Shown here one piece after another: positions 1 to 7,334 of a DNA stretch of 64,000 bases; position 1 is the stretch's first letter; every line of letters begins with the position of its first letter. The DNA is taken from positions 2,625,913 through 2,689,912 of the forward strand of contig NZ_JAHWXM010000001.1 in NCBI RefSeq assembly GCF_023091225.1, in the 5' to 3' direction. The stretch is from Microbacterium galbinum (GTDB lineage: Bacteria > Actinomycetota > Actinomycetes > Actinomycetales > Microbacteriaceae). The notes beneath the pieces were generated by a model, which saw only the letters and a program-made list of their open reading frames with translations, was not told where the DNA came from and searched no databases. The translations under genes were made by a program, and so were the position numbers.

Positions 1-456
1 GTCGGGGTTGGTGACGATGAAGCGCGAGCCGTTGATGATGTGGCGGATCGCCTTGGTGATCGCCTCGAACGAGTAGTTGCGGGTCTCGCCGACGACGACG
101 AAGTCGGGGTTGGTCTCGGTCATGATGAACCCGGCCTCGTGCAGGGCGGTGAGGATGCCGGCCTCGCCGATCACGAACGCCGAACCGCCGGGCAGCTGCT
201 GGGCGAGGAAGTCGGCCGTCGCGAGCGCCGAGGTCCAGATGCGCTCCTCGGGAACCACCAGGCCGCTCGCGCGCAGACGGGCAGAGAGGTCGCGCGCGGT
301 GAAGATCGAGTTGTTCGTGAGCACGAGGTAGGGGATCTCGTTCTGCTCCCACCCGGCGAGCATCTCGGACGCGCCGGGGATGGCCGTGTTCTCGTGCACG
401 AGAACGCCGTCCATGTCGGTCAGCCAGCATTCGATGTCGTCGCGGTGTTGTCCCAT
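1..456 (-). CDS. HAD-IIA family phosphatase (NagD-like), C-terminus cut off by the window edge
   Basis: This is a cytoplasmic HAD-superfamily hydrolase, a family that removes phosphate from sugar phosphates or nucleotides. The first 152 codons are present and the reading frame runs off the left edge. HAD motif I is visible as TDMDGVLV, with the nucleophile and general acid at D14 and D16. A later LVLTNNS carries the motif II Thr-Asn-Asn of the HAD-IIA (NagD/pyridoxal phosphatase) branch. The ATG lies six bases after a TAGGCT box, which fits leaderless transcription. The substrate cannot be told from the sequence, and motifs III and IV lie outside the window. Confidence 0.85.
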   Translation of the reverse strand, partial: MGQHRDDIECWLTDMDGVLVHENTAIPGASEMLAGWEQNEIPYLVLTNNSIFTARDLSARLRASGLVVPEERIWTSALATADFLAQQLPGGSAFVIGEAGILTALHEAGFIMTETNPDFVVVGETRNYSFEAITKAIRHIINGSRFIVTNPD

Positions 457-519
457 GTGCTCAGCCTAGAGCCAGCGGGTTGCGCGCGCCTGAGCGTGTT
501 GCGCCGGGGTCTCGAGCGC

Positions 520-1176
520 TCAGGGGGTCGGAGTGGGGGATGGCTCACGGACGAACTGGGGGTCGCCGGGGGTGATGCCGAAGAACAGGGGGTCGGACGG
601 GGATTCGGTATCGATCGGTAGATAGCCCTCGCTGAGATACACGCCGCCGAAGAGGAGGTCTGAGAGTTCGTACGAGTCGCCCGGGCGACAGCGGGTGTCG
701 GCGCTGATTCCGATGTTGCCGTTCTTGCGGAACTCAACGAGTAGCATCGCGAAGTCGCCCTCATCGCGGACAACGACCTGGATCAGTTGGCCGTCGTGGT
801 CGTCTGCCCCTAGCGTTCCACGGGCGGGGGAGAAGCCTTGTTCGGCGAGGAACTGTTCCGCGAGGTCGGCGTAGTCCTGACGTTTGTCTCCGTCCAAGAC
901 CACGTTGCGGTGCAGACTGAAGTAATAGCCGTTTCCGTTGTCGCAACGCAGCGGCTGCATGCCGTACGAGCCCAGTTGGCCGACCTCCCACGTGCCGTCG
1001 TGAAGAGCGAGCTGAAGCTCGTTCACCAGGCCTCGATAGTCGAAATAGGTCTGCTCGGCCTCCGCGTACAACGCATCGCCAGTAGGTATCGGTTCGCTGC
1101 CGCATCCGGTCATCGTCATCATTCCCGTCACCGCGAGCAGTGCGCCCGCCGTAATCCTTCGAAGTGGTGAAGTCAT
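520..1176 (-). CDS. Predicted lipoprotein, candidate immunity/partner of the upstream hydrolase
   Basis: A 218-residue protein that I do not recognise as a named family. It begins MTSPLRRITAG, followed by a hydrophobic stretch and the lipobox MTGC, so it should be exported, lipidated on that cysteine and anchored outside the membrane. The mature part (GSEPIPTGDALYAEAEQTYF...) has mixed alpha/beta character and ends in a Pro/Thr-rich tail. A GTG start at 1194 would overlap the upstream gene. I prefer the ATG at 1176 because it gives a normal signal peptide. It follows the alpha/beta hydrolase gene by only 5 bp, so it is co-transcribed. A lipoprotein directly after a putatively exported hydrolase is a common effector-immunity order, but this role is inference. 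Confidence 0.75.
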   Translation of the reverse strand: MTSPLRRITAGALLAVTGMMTMTGCGSEPIPTGDALYAEAEQTYFDYRGLVNELQLALHDGTWEVGQLGSYGMQPLRCDNGNGYYFSLHRNVVLDGDKRQDYADLAEQFLAEQGFSPARGTLGADDHDGQLIQVVVRDEGDFAMLLVEFRKNGNIGISADTRCRPGDSYELSDLLFGGVYLSEGYLPIDTESPSDPLFFGITPGDPQFVREPSPTPTP

Positions 1177-1181
1177 GTGGG

Positions 1182-2990
1182 TCACCACAGCCACCAGTCG
1201 TCGCTGCCGTATCCGCCGGACTCTGTGAGAGGTTGACCGCTCGCCATGATGTTCGCAATGTTTGCGAACGACTCCGATCCTTCCTCCAGGTAGCCGCCGG
1301 GGAAGCCCGTGAACCCGATCGGCGCGTCGCCTTCACTGTGTGTGCCGTGCCCCGGCGTCTGCAATAGGGGGATGCCGTCGTGATGCTCGGGTGTCGGCTC
1401 CGAGCCATCGAGGTTCGGACCGTAGCCCCCGTTCGAGTCAAAGGAGACGGCACCGTCGATGCTGCCTGGATCGATGGCGTGGGAGCCTCCCGGCAACGGG
1501 CCGGCAGCATCCGAGATCCAGCGCCCCTTCTTCGCCCACATGTCTTCCGGAGACGTCGAGGCGTAGATATTCGTCCCCGAGTAGTCGACATGAGCATCAG
1601 GGTCGTCGCCCAAAGGCCGATCCGTCACTCCGGCCGAGCCTACGGCGATCAGGTTGTCGACCCCGAGATTGTCGATGGCGCTGCCGACGGCGAGGAACGC
1701 TGTCGTGCTGCCATACGAATGCCCGACCACGGTGGTGACCGCGTCTCGTGGTGCTGCGTGGTCGAGGCCGCGCAAGAACGTGGTGAGCGATTCGGCCCCG
1801 GTGATCGCTTGATCCATGAGTCCCACCGTTTCATAGTTCGGCGTGTCGTAACCGAACCACACGATCGTTGCGCTCCTTCCGCCCTGGTCTCTGATGGCAT
1901 CGTTGAAGTCGCGAGCCGAGTCTCCCCAGTTTCCAAACTGGCCGAGTTCCGTCAGCATTCCGCCAAGAAGCACATTCACGTTCGTGATCCCTGTCAACGG
2001 ATCAATGAACTGACTGCGATCGTAGGAAAATCCGTCGACATACAGCATCGCCGCAGTTCCCTGATTCTTGTCGAAGAGGTTAAGGGAGATCGGCACGCCA
2101 CCGTGGTCTTTGAGTTCGGAGAGCAACGCTGCGATCTCCCCATCCCGAGGCTCGCCCCAGGACGTCTTGCTTGCCTCTTCGAGCACCGCGACGTTGGCGG
2201 CGATCCGGTACTCGTACGGAATCCCATCCAGGTTCCCGATGAACTCCGGGTAGGACGCCGCGATGCGTGCGCGCTCCGCCTCGCTCATCGAGTCCCAGAT
2301 GGCCGCGACCTCTTCCGGGCTGTCGGCATCCGCGAGCGCAGCCAACGAGGGGGCATCTGCGGTGCTGACGTACCCGCCATCCACGCGAGCGAGTGAGGCG
2401 ACGGCACGCGCATACGCATCGTCCCAGGCCTCGAATTCCTTCTCCCACGCCGTCCAGGCATCCGCGAGGTCCTCGGCAGCGCGATCGCGCGTACCCTGGG
2501 CCGTCGTGACGGCTTCGCGAAAGCGGTCGTCGCGCGAGAGCAGAGTGGAAGACGACGTCGCGGTCTCTTCGCCCGCGCTCCATGAACGGTAGTCGTCGCT
2601 GCGAGTCCAGGTACTCAACTCGGTCTCAGCGAGAACGACCTCGGTATGCGCGGAATCGAGCGCGGTCTGCGCCGCCGTGACGTCGACCATCAGTTGATTC
2701 GCCTTCCCGCCGTGAGCTTCGACGGCCTGGCCGTACCTGAGTACGACTCCCTTAATCCGTCGGATGCGTGCGGTCGGGGGAGTGAACTGCGCGGCGACAT
2801 CGCTCGCCATGCTCTTCACCCTGTCGAGCGCCTGGCCGTGACCTTCGAGATTGTCGGTCAGGTTTCGCAGCACGAGCTGCATGCTCTCGACCTCGTCGAT
2901 CGCGTCTTCGAGGTGGCCGTGAAGGGTGTTCATCTGGCCCACGTCGTAGTCGATGCTCTCGAACGGGTAGCCCTTGGGTGACGCGGTCAC
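1182..2990 (-). CDS. Two-part protein: N-terminal helical domain plus DUF1023-type alpha/beta hydrolase
   Basis: A 602-residue protein. Residues 1 to about 220 are helical and coiled-coil-like with no transmembrane segment, comparable to WXG100/LXG-style targeting domains. Next comes the linker typical of actinobacterial DUF1023 (PF06259) proteins (SYPEFIGNLDGIPYEYR), then an alpha/beta-hydrolase domain with the nucleophile elbow GHSYGS and the predicted catalytic serine at S425. A later D-P-D-A-H and a C-terminal GHGTHS may supply the acid and histidine. The GTG start overlaps the stop of the preceding small gene (GTGA), so the two are translationally coupled. The likely role is an esterase, lipase or acyltransferase exported by an ESX/type VII route. 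Neither substrate nor export is shown by the sequence, and no ESX genes lie in the window. Confidence 0.8.
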   Translation of the reverse strand: MTASPKGYPFESIDYDVGQMNTLHGHLEDAIDEVESMQLVLRNLTDNLEGHGQALDRVKSMASDVAAQFTPPTARIRRIKGVVLRYGQAVEAHGGKANQLMVDVTAAQTALDSAHTEVVLAETELSTWTRSDDYRSWSAGEETATSSSTLLSRDDRFREAVTTAQGTRDRAAEDLADAWTAWEKEFEAWDDAYARAVASLARVDGGYVSTADAPSLAALADADSPEEVAAIWDSMSEAERARIAASYPEFIGNLDGIPYEYRIAANVAVLEEASKTSWGEPRDGEIAALLSELKDHGGVPISLNLFDKNQGTAAMLYVDGFSYDRSQFIDPLTGITNVNVLLGGMLTELGQFGNWGDSARDFNDAIRDQGGRSATIVWFGYDTPNYETVGLMDQAITGAESLTTFLRGLDHAAPRDAVTTVVGHSYGSTTAFLAVGSAIDNLGVDNLIAVGSAGVTDRPLGDDPDAHVDYSGTNIYASTSPEDMWAKKGRWISDAAGPLPGGSHAIDPGSIDGAVSFDSNGGYGPNLDGSEPTPEHHDGIPLLQTPGHGTHSEGDAPIGFTGFPGGYLEEGSESFANIANIMASGQPLTESGGYGSDDWWLW

Positions 2991-3292
2991 AGCGGGAGAT
3001 CCTCCCAGCCTGCACCGAGTCGAAGATCGAGATCGGCCGTCTGCGTCTCGAGCGTCATGATCCGGCCTGCGATGCTCATGATGTCGTCTTGTCCGAGCTG
3101 CACGAGGGCGCGTGTTTCACCAACGGCCCCCTCTAACAGCTCGCGAAGAGTCGTACGGCCGAGGGGCGTCCGAACGCCCGTCTCCGATGAGTGTGCTGCC
3201 ACCATCTTGTTGTCGAGCTCTCGCGCCGACACCTCGAGTTCCGTGCGCTGAGTCGACAGCACGAACTGCGTGACGCTGAAATCCTGTGTCAA
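2987..3292 (-). CDS. Small helical protein, WXG100-like partner candidate
   Basis: A 101-residue, mostly helical soluble protein that I cannot assign to a named family. It has no signal peptide and no transmembrane segment. Its length, helical content and position, directly before and GTGA-coupled to a protein with an N-terminal helical domain, resemble the small WXG100/Lap partners that precede type VII secretion substrates. A classical central W-x-G is not obvious, and the only tryptophan (GAGWEDLPL) is at the C-terminus. The start is a TTG about nine bases after a G-run that could serve as ribosome-binding site. An internal GTG at codon 11 is the alternative. It is the first gene of the three-gene operon running down to 520. 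Confidence 0.65.
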   Translation of the reverse strand: MTQDFSVTQFVLSTQRTELEVSARELDNKMVAAHSSETGVRTPLGRTTLRELLEGAVGETRALVQLGQDDIMSIAGRIMTLETQTADLDLRLGAGWEDLPL

Positions 3293-3383
3293 AGAACTAA
3301 CCCCCCGGTTTGCTCGAATCGTACAAGCGTCGAAAGGTTGTTTCGCTCCCTGAACGAAAGTATGTGGAAACTACGTACGCGCC

Positions 3384-4016
3384 CTAGGCCGCGAGCCAGA
3401 CCACCTCGGCCGCACCGTCGGGCAGCTCCACTTCGGCGCCGTCGATCTCGACGCCGGATGCCGTCACCCGCACGGTCGACGACACGTCGAGGCCGAGTGA
3501 TTCGAGGGCGCGCAGCAGCTCCGGGTCGCGGTCGTCGACGCGCAGCACCGTGCCGGTGTGACCGGTCGGGGCATCCGCCAGCAGCACGAACGGCACGCGC
3601 TCGACGTGGCCGTCGGCGTCCGGGATCGCATCGCCGTGCGGGTCGAAACGCGGGCGCCCGAGGCGGGCGTCGATGCCCTCGAGCAGCCGGTCGCTGATGG
3701 TGTGCTCCAGCACCTCGGCCTCGTCGTGCACCTCGTGCCAGCCGTAGCCGAACTCCTGCACGAGCCACGTCTCGATCAGCCGGTGGCGGCGCACCATCGC
3801 GAGGGCGCGGCGGGTTCCGGCATCCGTCAGGCGCACCGCGCCGTAGGGCACGTGCGAGACGAGGCCGGCCGCGGCCAGCTTCTTCACCATCTCGGTGACC
3901 GACGAGGGGGCGATGCCGAGCTTGCCGGCGAGCACCGACGGGGTGATCGGGGCGTCCTGCCACTCGGTGTGCGCGTACACCGTCTTCAGGTAGTCGTCTG
4001 CTGCCGGGGATGCCAC
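3384..4016 (-). CDS. mntR: DtxR/MntR-family metal-dependent transcriptional repressor
   Basis: A 210-residue cytoplasmic DNA-binding protein. Residues 1-70 form a winged helix-turn-helix (ITPSVLAGKLGIAPSSVTEM then KKLAAAGLVSHVPYGAVRLT). Residues 70-140 hold the dimerisation and metal-binding region (HRLIETWLVQEFGYGWHEVH, EVLEHTISDRL). The C-terminal part looks like an SH3-like or FeoA-type domain. Its position beside an NRAMP-type Mn transporter argues for a manganese sensor rather than the iron sensor IdeR; the symbol rests on that context. The GTG start sits six bases after TAAACT, so the mRNA is probably leaderless. Two identical 16-mers at the transporter start are the likely binding sites. 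No such site is seen at its own start. Confidence 0.85.
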   Translation of the reverse strand: MASPAADDYLKTVYAHTEWQDAPITPSVLAGKLGIAPSSVTEMVKKLAAAGLVSHVPYGAVRLTDAGTRRALAMVRRHRLIETWLVQEFGYGWHEVHDEAEVLEHTISDRLLEGIDARLGRPRFDPHGDAIPDADGHVERVPFVLLADAPTGHTGTVLRVDDRDPELLRALESLGLDVSSTVRVTASGVEIDGAEVELPDGAAEVVWLAA

Positions 4017-4059
4017 CGCACCAGTTTAGGTGAGGCCACCCCTCCGGGCCGGGCCGGGG

Positions 4060-4359
4060 TCAGTTGGCGACGGCGACCAGGATGCCGAACGCGGCCTGAC
4101 CGGCGAAGAAGATCACGAGGAATCCGAGGATCGCCCCGGCCAGCGACAAGCGCCCGTCGTAGTCGGGAACCTCGGCGATGCCGATCTTGCGGGCGCGGAA
4201 CGCCAGCACCAGCGTCGCGATGCCGAGCGCGAGCTGCACCCACGGGCTGGCCAGGCCGATGACGGTCGGGAAGGCGACCAGCACGCCCCCGAGCAGTCCG
4301 GTCGCGAGTCCGATCCAACTGAGGAGACGGACGTTGCGGCGGGCGGTGTCGGCAGACAT
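4060..4359 (-). CDS. Small membrane protein, three predicted transmembrane helices
   Basis: A 99-residue protein of unknown function. Hydrophobic segments at about residues 12-34, 38-54 and 73-96 predict three transmembrane helices, with a short charged loop (RARKIGIAEVPDYDGRL) between the second and third. The loop has the pattern seen in actinobacterial small membrane proteins annotated as DUF4190-like, but I am not sure of that. It lies between the metal regulator and the Mn transporter on the same strand. It has its own leaderless-type promoter (TAGGCT seven bases before the ATG), so a shared operon is not required. Confidence 0.7.
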   Translation of the reverse strand: MSADTARRNVRLLSWIGLATGLLGGVLVAFPTVIGLASPWVQLALGIATLVLAFRARKIGIAEVPDYDGRLSLAGAILGFLVIFFAGQAAFGILVAVAN

Positions 4360-4395
4360 GACATCGAGCCTATCCGCGCCCCGGGCGCCTGCGGT

Positions 4396-5694
4396 TCAGG
4401 CCCCCGTGAGCACCAGCCAGAGCAGGGCGGCGTTCAGCGCGATCAGCAGCACCGAGGCGACGACCCCGGCGACGGTGGTCCAGGCGCGGTTCGCCCACAC
4501 TCCCAGCGTGCGCTTCTGCGCCGTGAGCGCCACCAGGGGGATGAGGGCGAACGGGATGCCGAACGACAGCACCACCTGGCTGAGCACCAGCGCGAGCGTC
4601 GGATCGACGTTGAGCCCCAGGATCACGAGAGCGGGGATCAGCGTGATCAGTCGGCGCGCGAGCAGCGGGATGCGCACGTGCAGCAGGCCGTGCATGATCT
4701 CCGCTCCGGCGTACGCACCGACGGACGTCGAGGCGAGACCGGAGGCGAGCAGCCCCACGGCGAAGAATGTGGCGACCACCGGACCGAGTCCCGCGGCCAG
4801 GGCGGCGTGCGCACCCTCGAGCGAGTCGGTGCCCGGAACGCCCGCGAGGTTCGCCGCCGCCAGCAGCAGGATGCCGAGGTTCACCGAGCCCGCGATGATC
4901 ATCGCGATCGTGACGTCCCAGCGGGTGGCGGTGAGCAGGCGGCGGATGCGCGAGGGCTCGGTGCGCGCGGCCTCGGTCGCGGCATCCGCGGGTGCCAGAC
5001 GGGGATTGGCGCCGAACCGGTCGCGACTCAGGGCGGAGTGCGCGTAGATGGCGTGCGGCATGATCGTGGCGCCCAGGATGGATGCCGCGAGCAGCACCGA
5101 TCCGGTTCCCTCGAAGCGGGGGACGAGGCCGCCGACGACACCCGCCGGGTCCGGCGGTGCGACGAAGACACCCGCGACGAAGCCGATCGTGATGATCGCC
5201 ATGAGCGCGATGATCACGAACTCGAAGGGACGTGCGCCCCGGCGGTTCTGCACCGTGAGCAGGATCATCGAGACCGCGCCGGTGATGAACCCGCCGAGCA
5301 GCAGCGGCACGTTGAAGAGGAGGTTGAGGGCGACCGCGCCGCCGATGATCTCGGCGAGGTCGGTCGCCATCGCGACGAGCTCGGCCTGCAACCAGTAGGA
5401 GCGCCGGGCCCAGCGGTTGCGCAGGCGGGACCCGAGCACCTCGGGCAGGCTCTGGCCGGTCACGACGCCGAGCTTGGCCGACAGGTACTGGATCAACCAG
5501 GCCATCACGTTTCCCGCGACCACGACCCAGACGAGCAGGTAGCCGTACTGGGCGCCCGCGGTCATGTTGCTGGCAACGTTGCCCGGGTCGAGATAGGCGA
5601 CACCGGCGACGAGCGCGGGGCCGAGCAACCAGAGGCTGCGCGGTGGCGCGGTGCGGGTGGCCGGGGCGTCGATCAGCGAGGAATTTTTAGGCAC
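4396..5694 (-). CDS. mntH: NRAMP-family divalent metal (Mn2+) transporter
   Basis: A 432-residue integral membrane protein with about eleven hydrophobic segments. It imports Mn(II), and possibly Fe(II), with protons. The transmembrane helix 1 metal-binding motif DPGNVASN is present in the first segment, and helix 6 carries the matching MPHAIYAHSA. Both are hallmark NRAMP metal ligands (Asp, Asn, Met). Length matches the bacterial MntH family. The GTG at 5694 begins six bases after a TAGGGT box, so the start codon is probably the first base of the mRNA. Two identical imperfect palindromes bracket this promoter, and one covers the start codon. The DtxR-type gene at 3384-4016 probably encodes the repressor. 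Confidence 0.93.
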   Translation of the reverse strand: MPKNSSLIDAPATRTAPPRSLWLLGPALVAGVAYLDPGNVASNMTAGAQYGYLLVWVVVAGNVMAWLIQYLSAKLGVVTGQSLPEVLGSRLRNRWARRSYWLQAELVAMATDLAEIIGGAVALNLLFNVPLLLGGFITGAVSMILLTVQNRRGARPFEFVIIALMAIITIGFVAGVFVAPPDPAGVVGGLVPRFEGTGSVLLAASILGATIMPHAIYAHSALSRDRFGANPRLAPADAATEAARTEPSRIRRLLTATRWDVTIAMIIAGSVNLGILLLAAANLAGVPGTDSLEGAHAALAAGLGPVVATFFAVGLLASGLASTSVGAYAGAEIMHGLLHVRIPLLARRLITLIPALVILGLNVDPTLALVLSQVVLSFGIPFALIPLVALTAQKRTLGVWANRAWTTVAGVVASVLLIALNAALLWLVLTGA

Positions 5695-5701
5695 ACCGAA
5701 A
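5686..5701. promoter_or_regulatory. Operator-like palindrome 1 over the mntH start
   Basis: The 16-mer TTTAGGCACACCGAAA (plus strand) is an imperfect palindrome of the form TTTnGGnnnnCCnAAA. It overlaps the mntH GTG codon and starts immediately after the predicted -10 box (5701-5706, minus strand). The identical 16-mer recurs at 5714-5729. Form and position fit a site bound by a DtxR-family repressor. The assignment to the regulator at 3384-4016 is inference. Confidence 0.65.
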
Positions 5702-5713
5702 CCCTAGCGGATA

Positions 5714-5729
5714 TTTAGGCACACCGAAA
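5714..5729. promoter_or_regulatory. Operator-like palindrome 2 upstream of mntH
   Basis: This is an exact second copy of TTTAGGCACACCGAAA, 28 bp from the first, placed between the -10 and -35 regions of the mntH promoter. Two identical copies in one short promoter are very unlikely by chance in 70 % GC DNA. The trmH-type gene diverges at 5765, so the site could also influence that promoter (TAGCCT at 5753-5758). Confidence 0.65.
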
Positions 5730-5764
5730 TCTCTTCCGGGTGCCGCGACGGATAGCCTGGCGGG

Positions 5765-6394
5765 ATGGACGAGCAGACGCCGGAGCGCACCACCCACGGC
5801 GTCGGGCCCTGGCCCGGAGGGGCTTCTGAGTGGCCGACCGGTGAGGAGTACGACCCCGAGCTCCTCGAGCACGGCGACACCCGCAACGTCATCGACCGCT
5901 ACCGGTACTGGCGGATGGAAGCGATCGTCGCCGAACTCGACACGCATCGGCATCCGTTCCACGTCGCCATCGAGAACTGGCAGCACGACATGAACATCGG
6001 GTCGATCGTGCGCAGCGCCAATGCGTTCCTCGCCGACACCGTGCACATCATCGGACGCCGCCGGTGGAACAAGCGCGGCGCCATGGTCACCGACCGCTAT
6101 CAGCACGTCGTGCACCACGAAGACATCGAGACGTTCGCGGCGTGGGCGGCAGCCGAGGGCATGCCGATCGTCGCCGTCGACAACGTCGAGGGTTCGGTGC
6201 CGGTCGACAAGGCCGAACTGACCGAACGCTGCGTGCTGCTCTTCGGTCAGGAAGGTCCGGGGTTGTCGGCGGAGGCGCTCGCCGCGGCATCCGCCCACAT
6301 CGAGATCACCCAGTACGGGTCGACGCGTTCGATCAACGCGAGCGCCGCGGCGGCCGTGATCATGTACGAGTGGTGCCGCCGGTACGCGGACTGA
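5765..6394 (+). CDS. TrmH/SpoU-family RNA 2'-O-methyltransferase
   Basis: A 209-residue cytoplasmic SPOUT methyltransferase that transfers a methyl group from SAM to a ribose 2'-OH in tRNA or rRNA. All three SpoU motifs are visible. Motif 1 is NIGSIVRSANAF with its conserved Asn and Arg, motif 2 is LLFGQEGPGLS, and motif 3 is GSTRSINASAAAAVIMYE, which forms the trefoil knot. There is an N-terminal extension of about 60 residues before the fold and no L30-like RNA-binding domain, as in short TrmL/TrmH-type enzymes. The ATG lies six bases after TAGCCT, so translation is probably leaderless. The target nucleotide cannot be inferred. Confidence 0.9.
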   Translation: MDEQTPERTTHGVGPWPGGASEWPTGEEYDPELLEHGDTRNVIDRYRYWRMEAIVAELDTHRHPFHVAIENWQHDMNIGSIVRSANAFLADTVHIIGRRRWNKRGAMVTDRYQHVVHHEDIETFAAWAAAEGMPIVAVDNVEGSVPVDKAELTERCVLLFGQEGPGLSAEALAAASAHIEITQYGSTRSINASAAAAVIMYEWCRRYAD

Positions 6395-7288
6395 TCACCC
6401 CAGTCGAGCGCTGACGCGGATCTCGTCGCCGACCGTCACGCGCAGGTCGTGCAGGCGAAGCCGCATGCCGTCGGCGGTGAGGCTCTCGTTCAGGTTGTGG
6501 CGCCGTCCGATCTCGGCGCGGATCGTCTTGCGTGCGGCGCGCAACGCGAGGGCGACGAACGGATTCCTGCTTCCGACCCGCAGATCACGCACGGTGACCA
6601 CGCCGTCGGGCTCGACACCGATGCGCGCGCGGCCCCGGGCGGACGCCCCGATCAGACGCCAGCGCACGCCGGCGGCGGCATCGATGCGGATGCCGTCGGT
6701 GCCGTCCTGCGCGGCGGTGACCGCGAGATGACGCAAGCGCGCGCCCCCGGCCTTCAGCGCCGGGCGGAGGATCGCCGTGAGGAGCGGCGTGAGGTCGTCG
6801 GCGGCCATCGAGGCGAGGAACGATCCGCGCATGCCCTCGCCGTCGTCGGCGAGGACGATGGCGTAGCGGCTCTCCGGTCGGCGCGCGACGACGGGCGACG
6901 CCGAGACCTGCCATTCGATCGGCGCATCGTCGAGTTGCACATCGATCGTGAGCGGAATGCCCTCGATCTCGACGGGGCGCGCGAGCATCCGCACGGTGCG
7001 GGCCGTGCCTCGGCGTCGTTCGACGATCTCGGGGGTCGCGGGCGGAGCGGATGCCGCGGGCCGAGCGGATGCCCCGGGCGCGGAGTCGTGCTTCGGTACC
7101 CGCAACCGGAGTGCGACCCCGGTGCCGTCGACGACGAGCCGTTCGAGGTCGTCCCCGTCGACGGTGCTCGAGATGCGCACGTCGTCGATCCCGCGGATCT
7201 CGAACTCGGAGGGGTCGGGGCGCAGGGAATCCCGCATCCACCGCTCCACTGTCGTGGAGTCGCCCGGCCACTCGTGCAGATCGTTCAC
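6395..7288 (-). CDS. LmeA/DUF2993-like hypothetical protein
   Basis: A 297-residue protein without an obvious signal peptide or transmembrane segment. The alternating beta-strand pattern (FEIRGIDDVRISSTVDGDDL..., RIGVEPDGVVTVRDLRVGSR, MRLRLHDLRVTVGDEIRVSA) resembles the DUF2993/LmeA group of lipid-binding, cell-envelope proteins. I see no decisive motif, so the family call is tentative. A low-complexity insert of Ala/Pro (about residues 88-108) splits the N-terminal third. The stop abuts that of the convergent methyltransferase gene with no gap (6394/6395). The start is a GTG preceded by a GGCGGGG stretch. Confidence 0.55.
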   Translation of the reverse strand: MNDLHEWPGDSTTVERWMRDSLRPDPSEFEIRGIDDVRISSTVDGDDLERLVVDGTGVALRLRVPKHDSAPGASARPAASAPPATPEIVERRRGTARTVRMLARPVEIEGIPLTIDVQLDDAPIEWQVSASPVVARRPESRYAIVLADDGEGMRGSFLASMAADDLTPLLTAILRPALKAGGARLRHLAVTAAQDGTDGIRIDAAAGVRWRLIGASARGRARIGVEPDGVVTVRDLRVGSRNPFVALALRAARKTIRAEIGRRHNLNESLTADGMRLRLHDLRVTVGDEIRVSARLG

Positions 7289-7334
7289 GCCCCGCCTTTC
7301 TCCTCGTCGTTCGGGAAGCCTCAGAGTGTCATGC

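Noticed and set aside
4030-5718. A 562-residue plus-strand frame opposite mntH
   Set aside because: It is the antisense of a clear NRAMP gene and has the His/Glu/Arg/Gly-rich composition of shadow frames, with no family motif.
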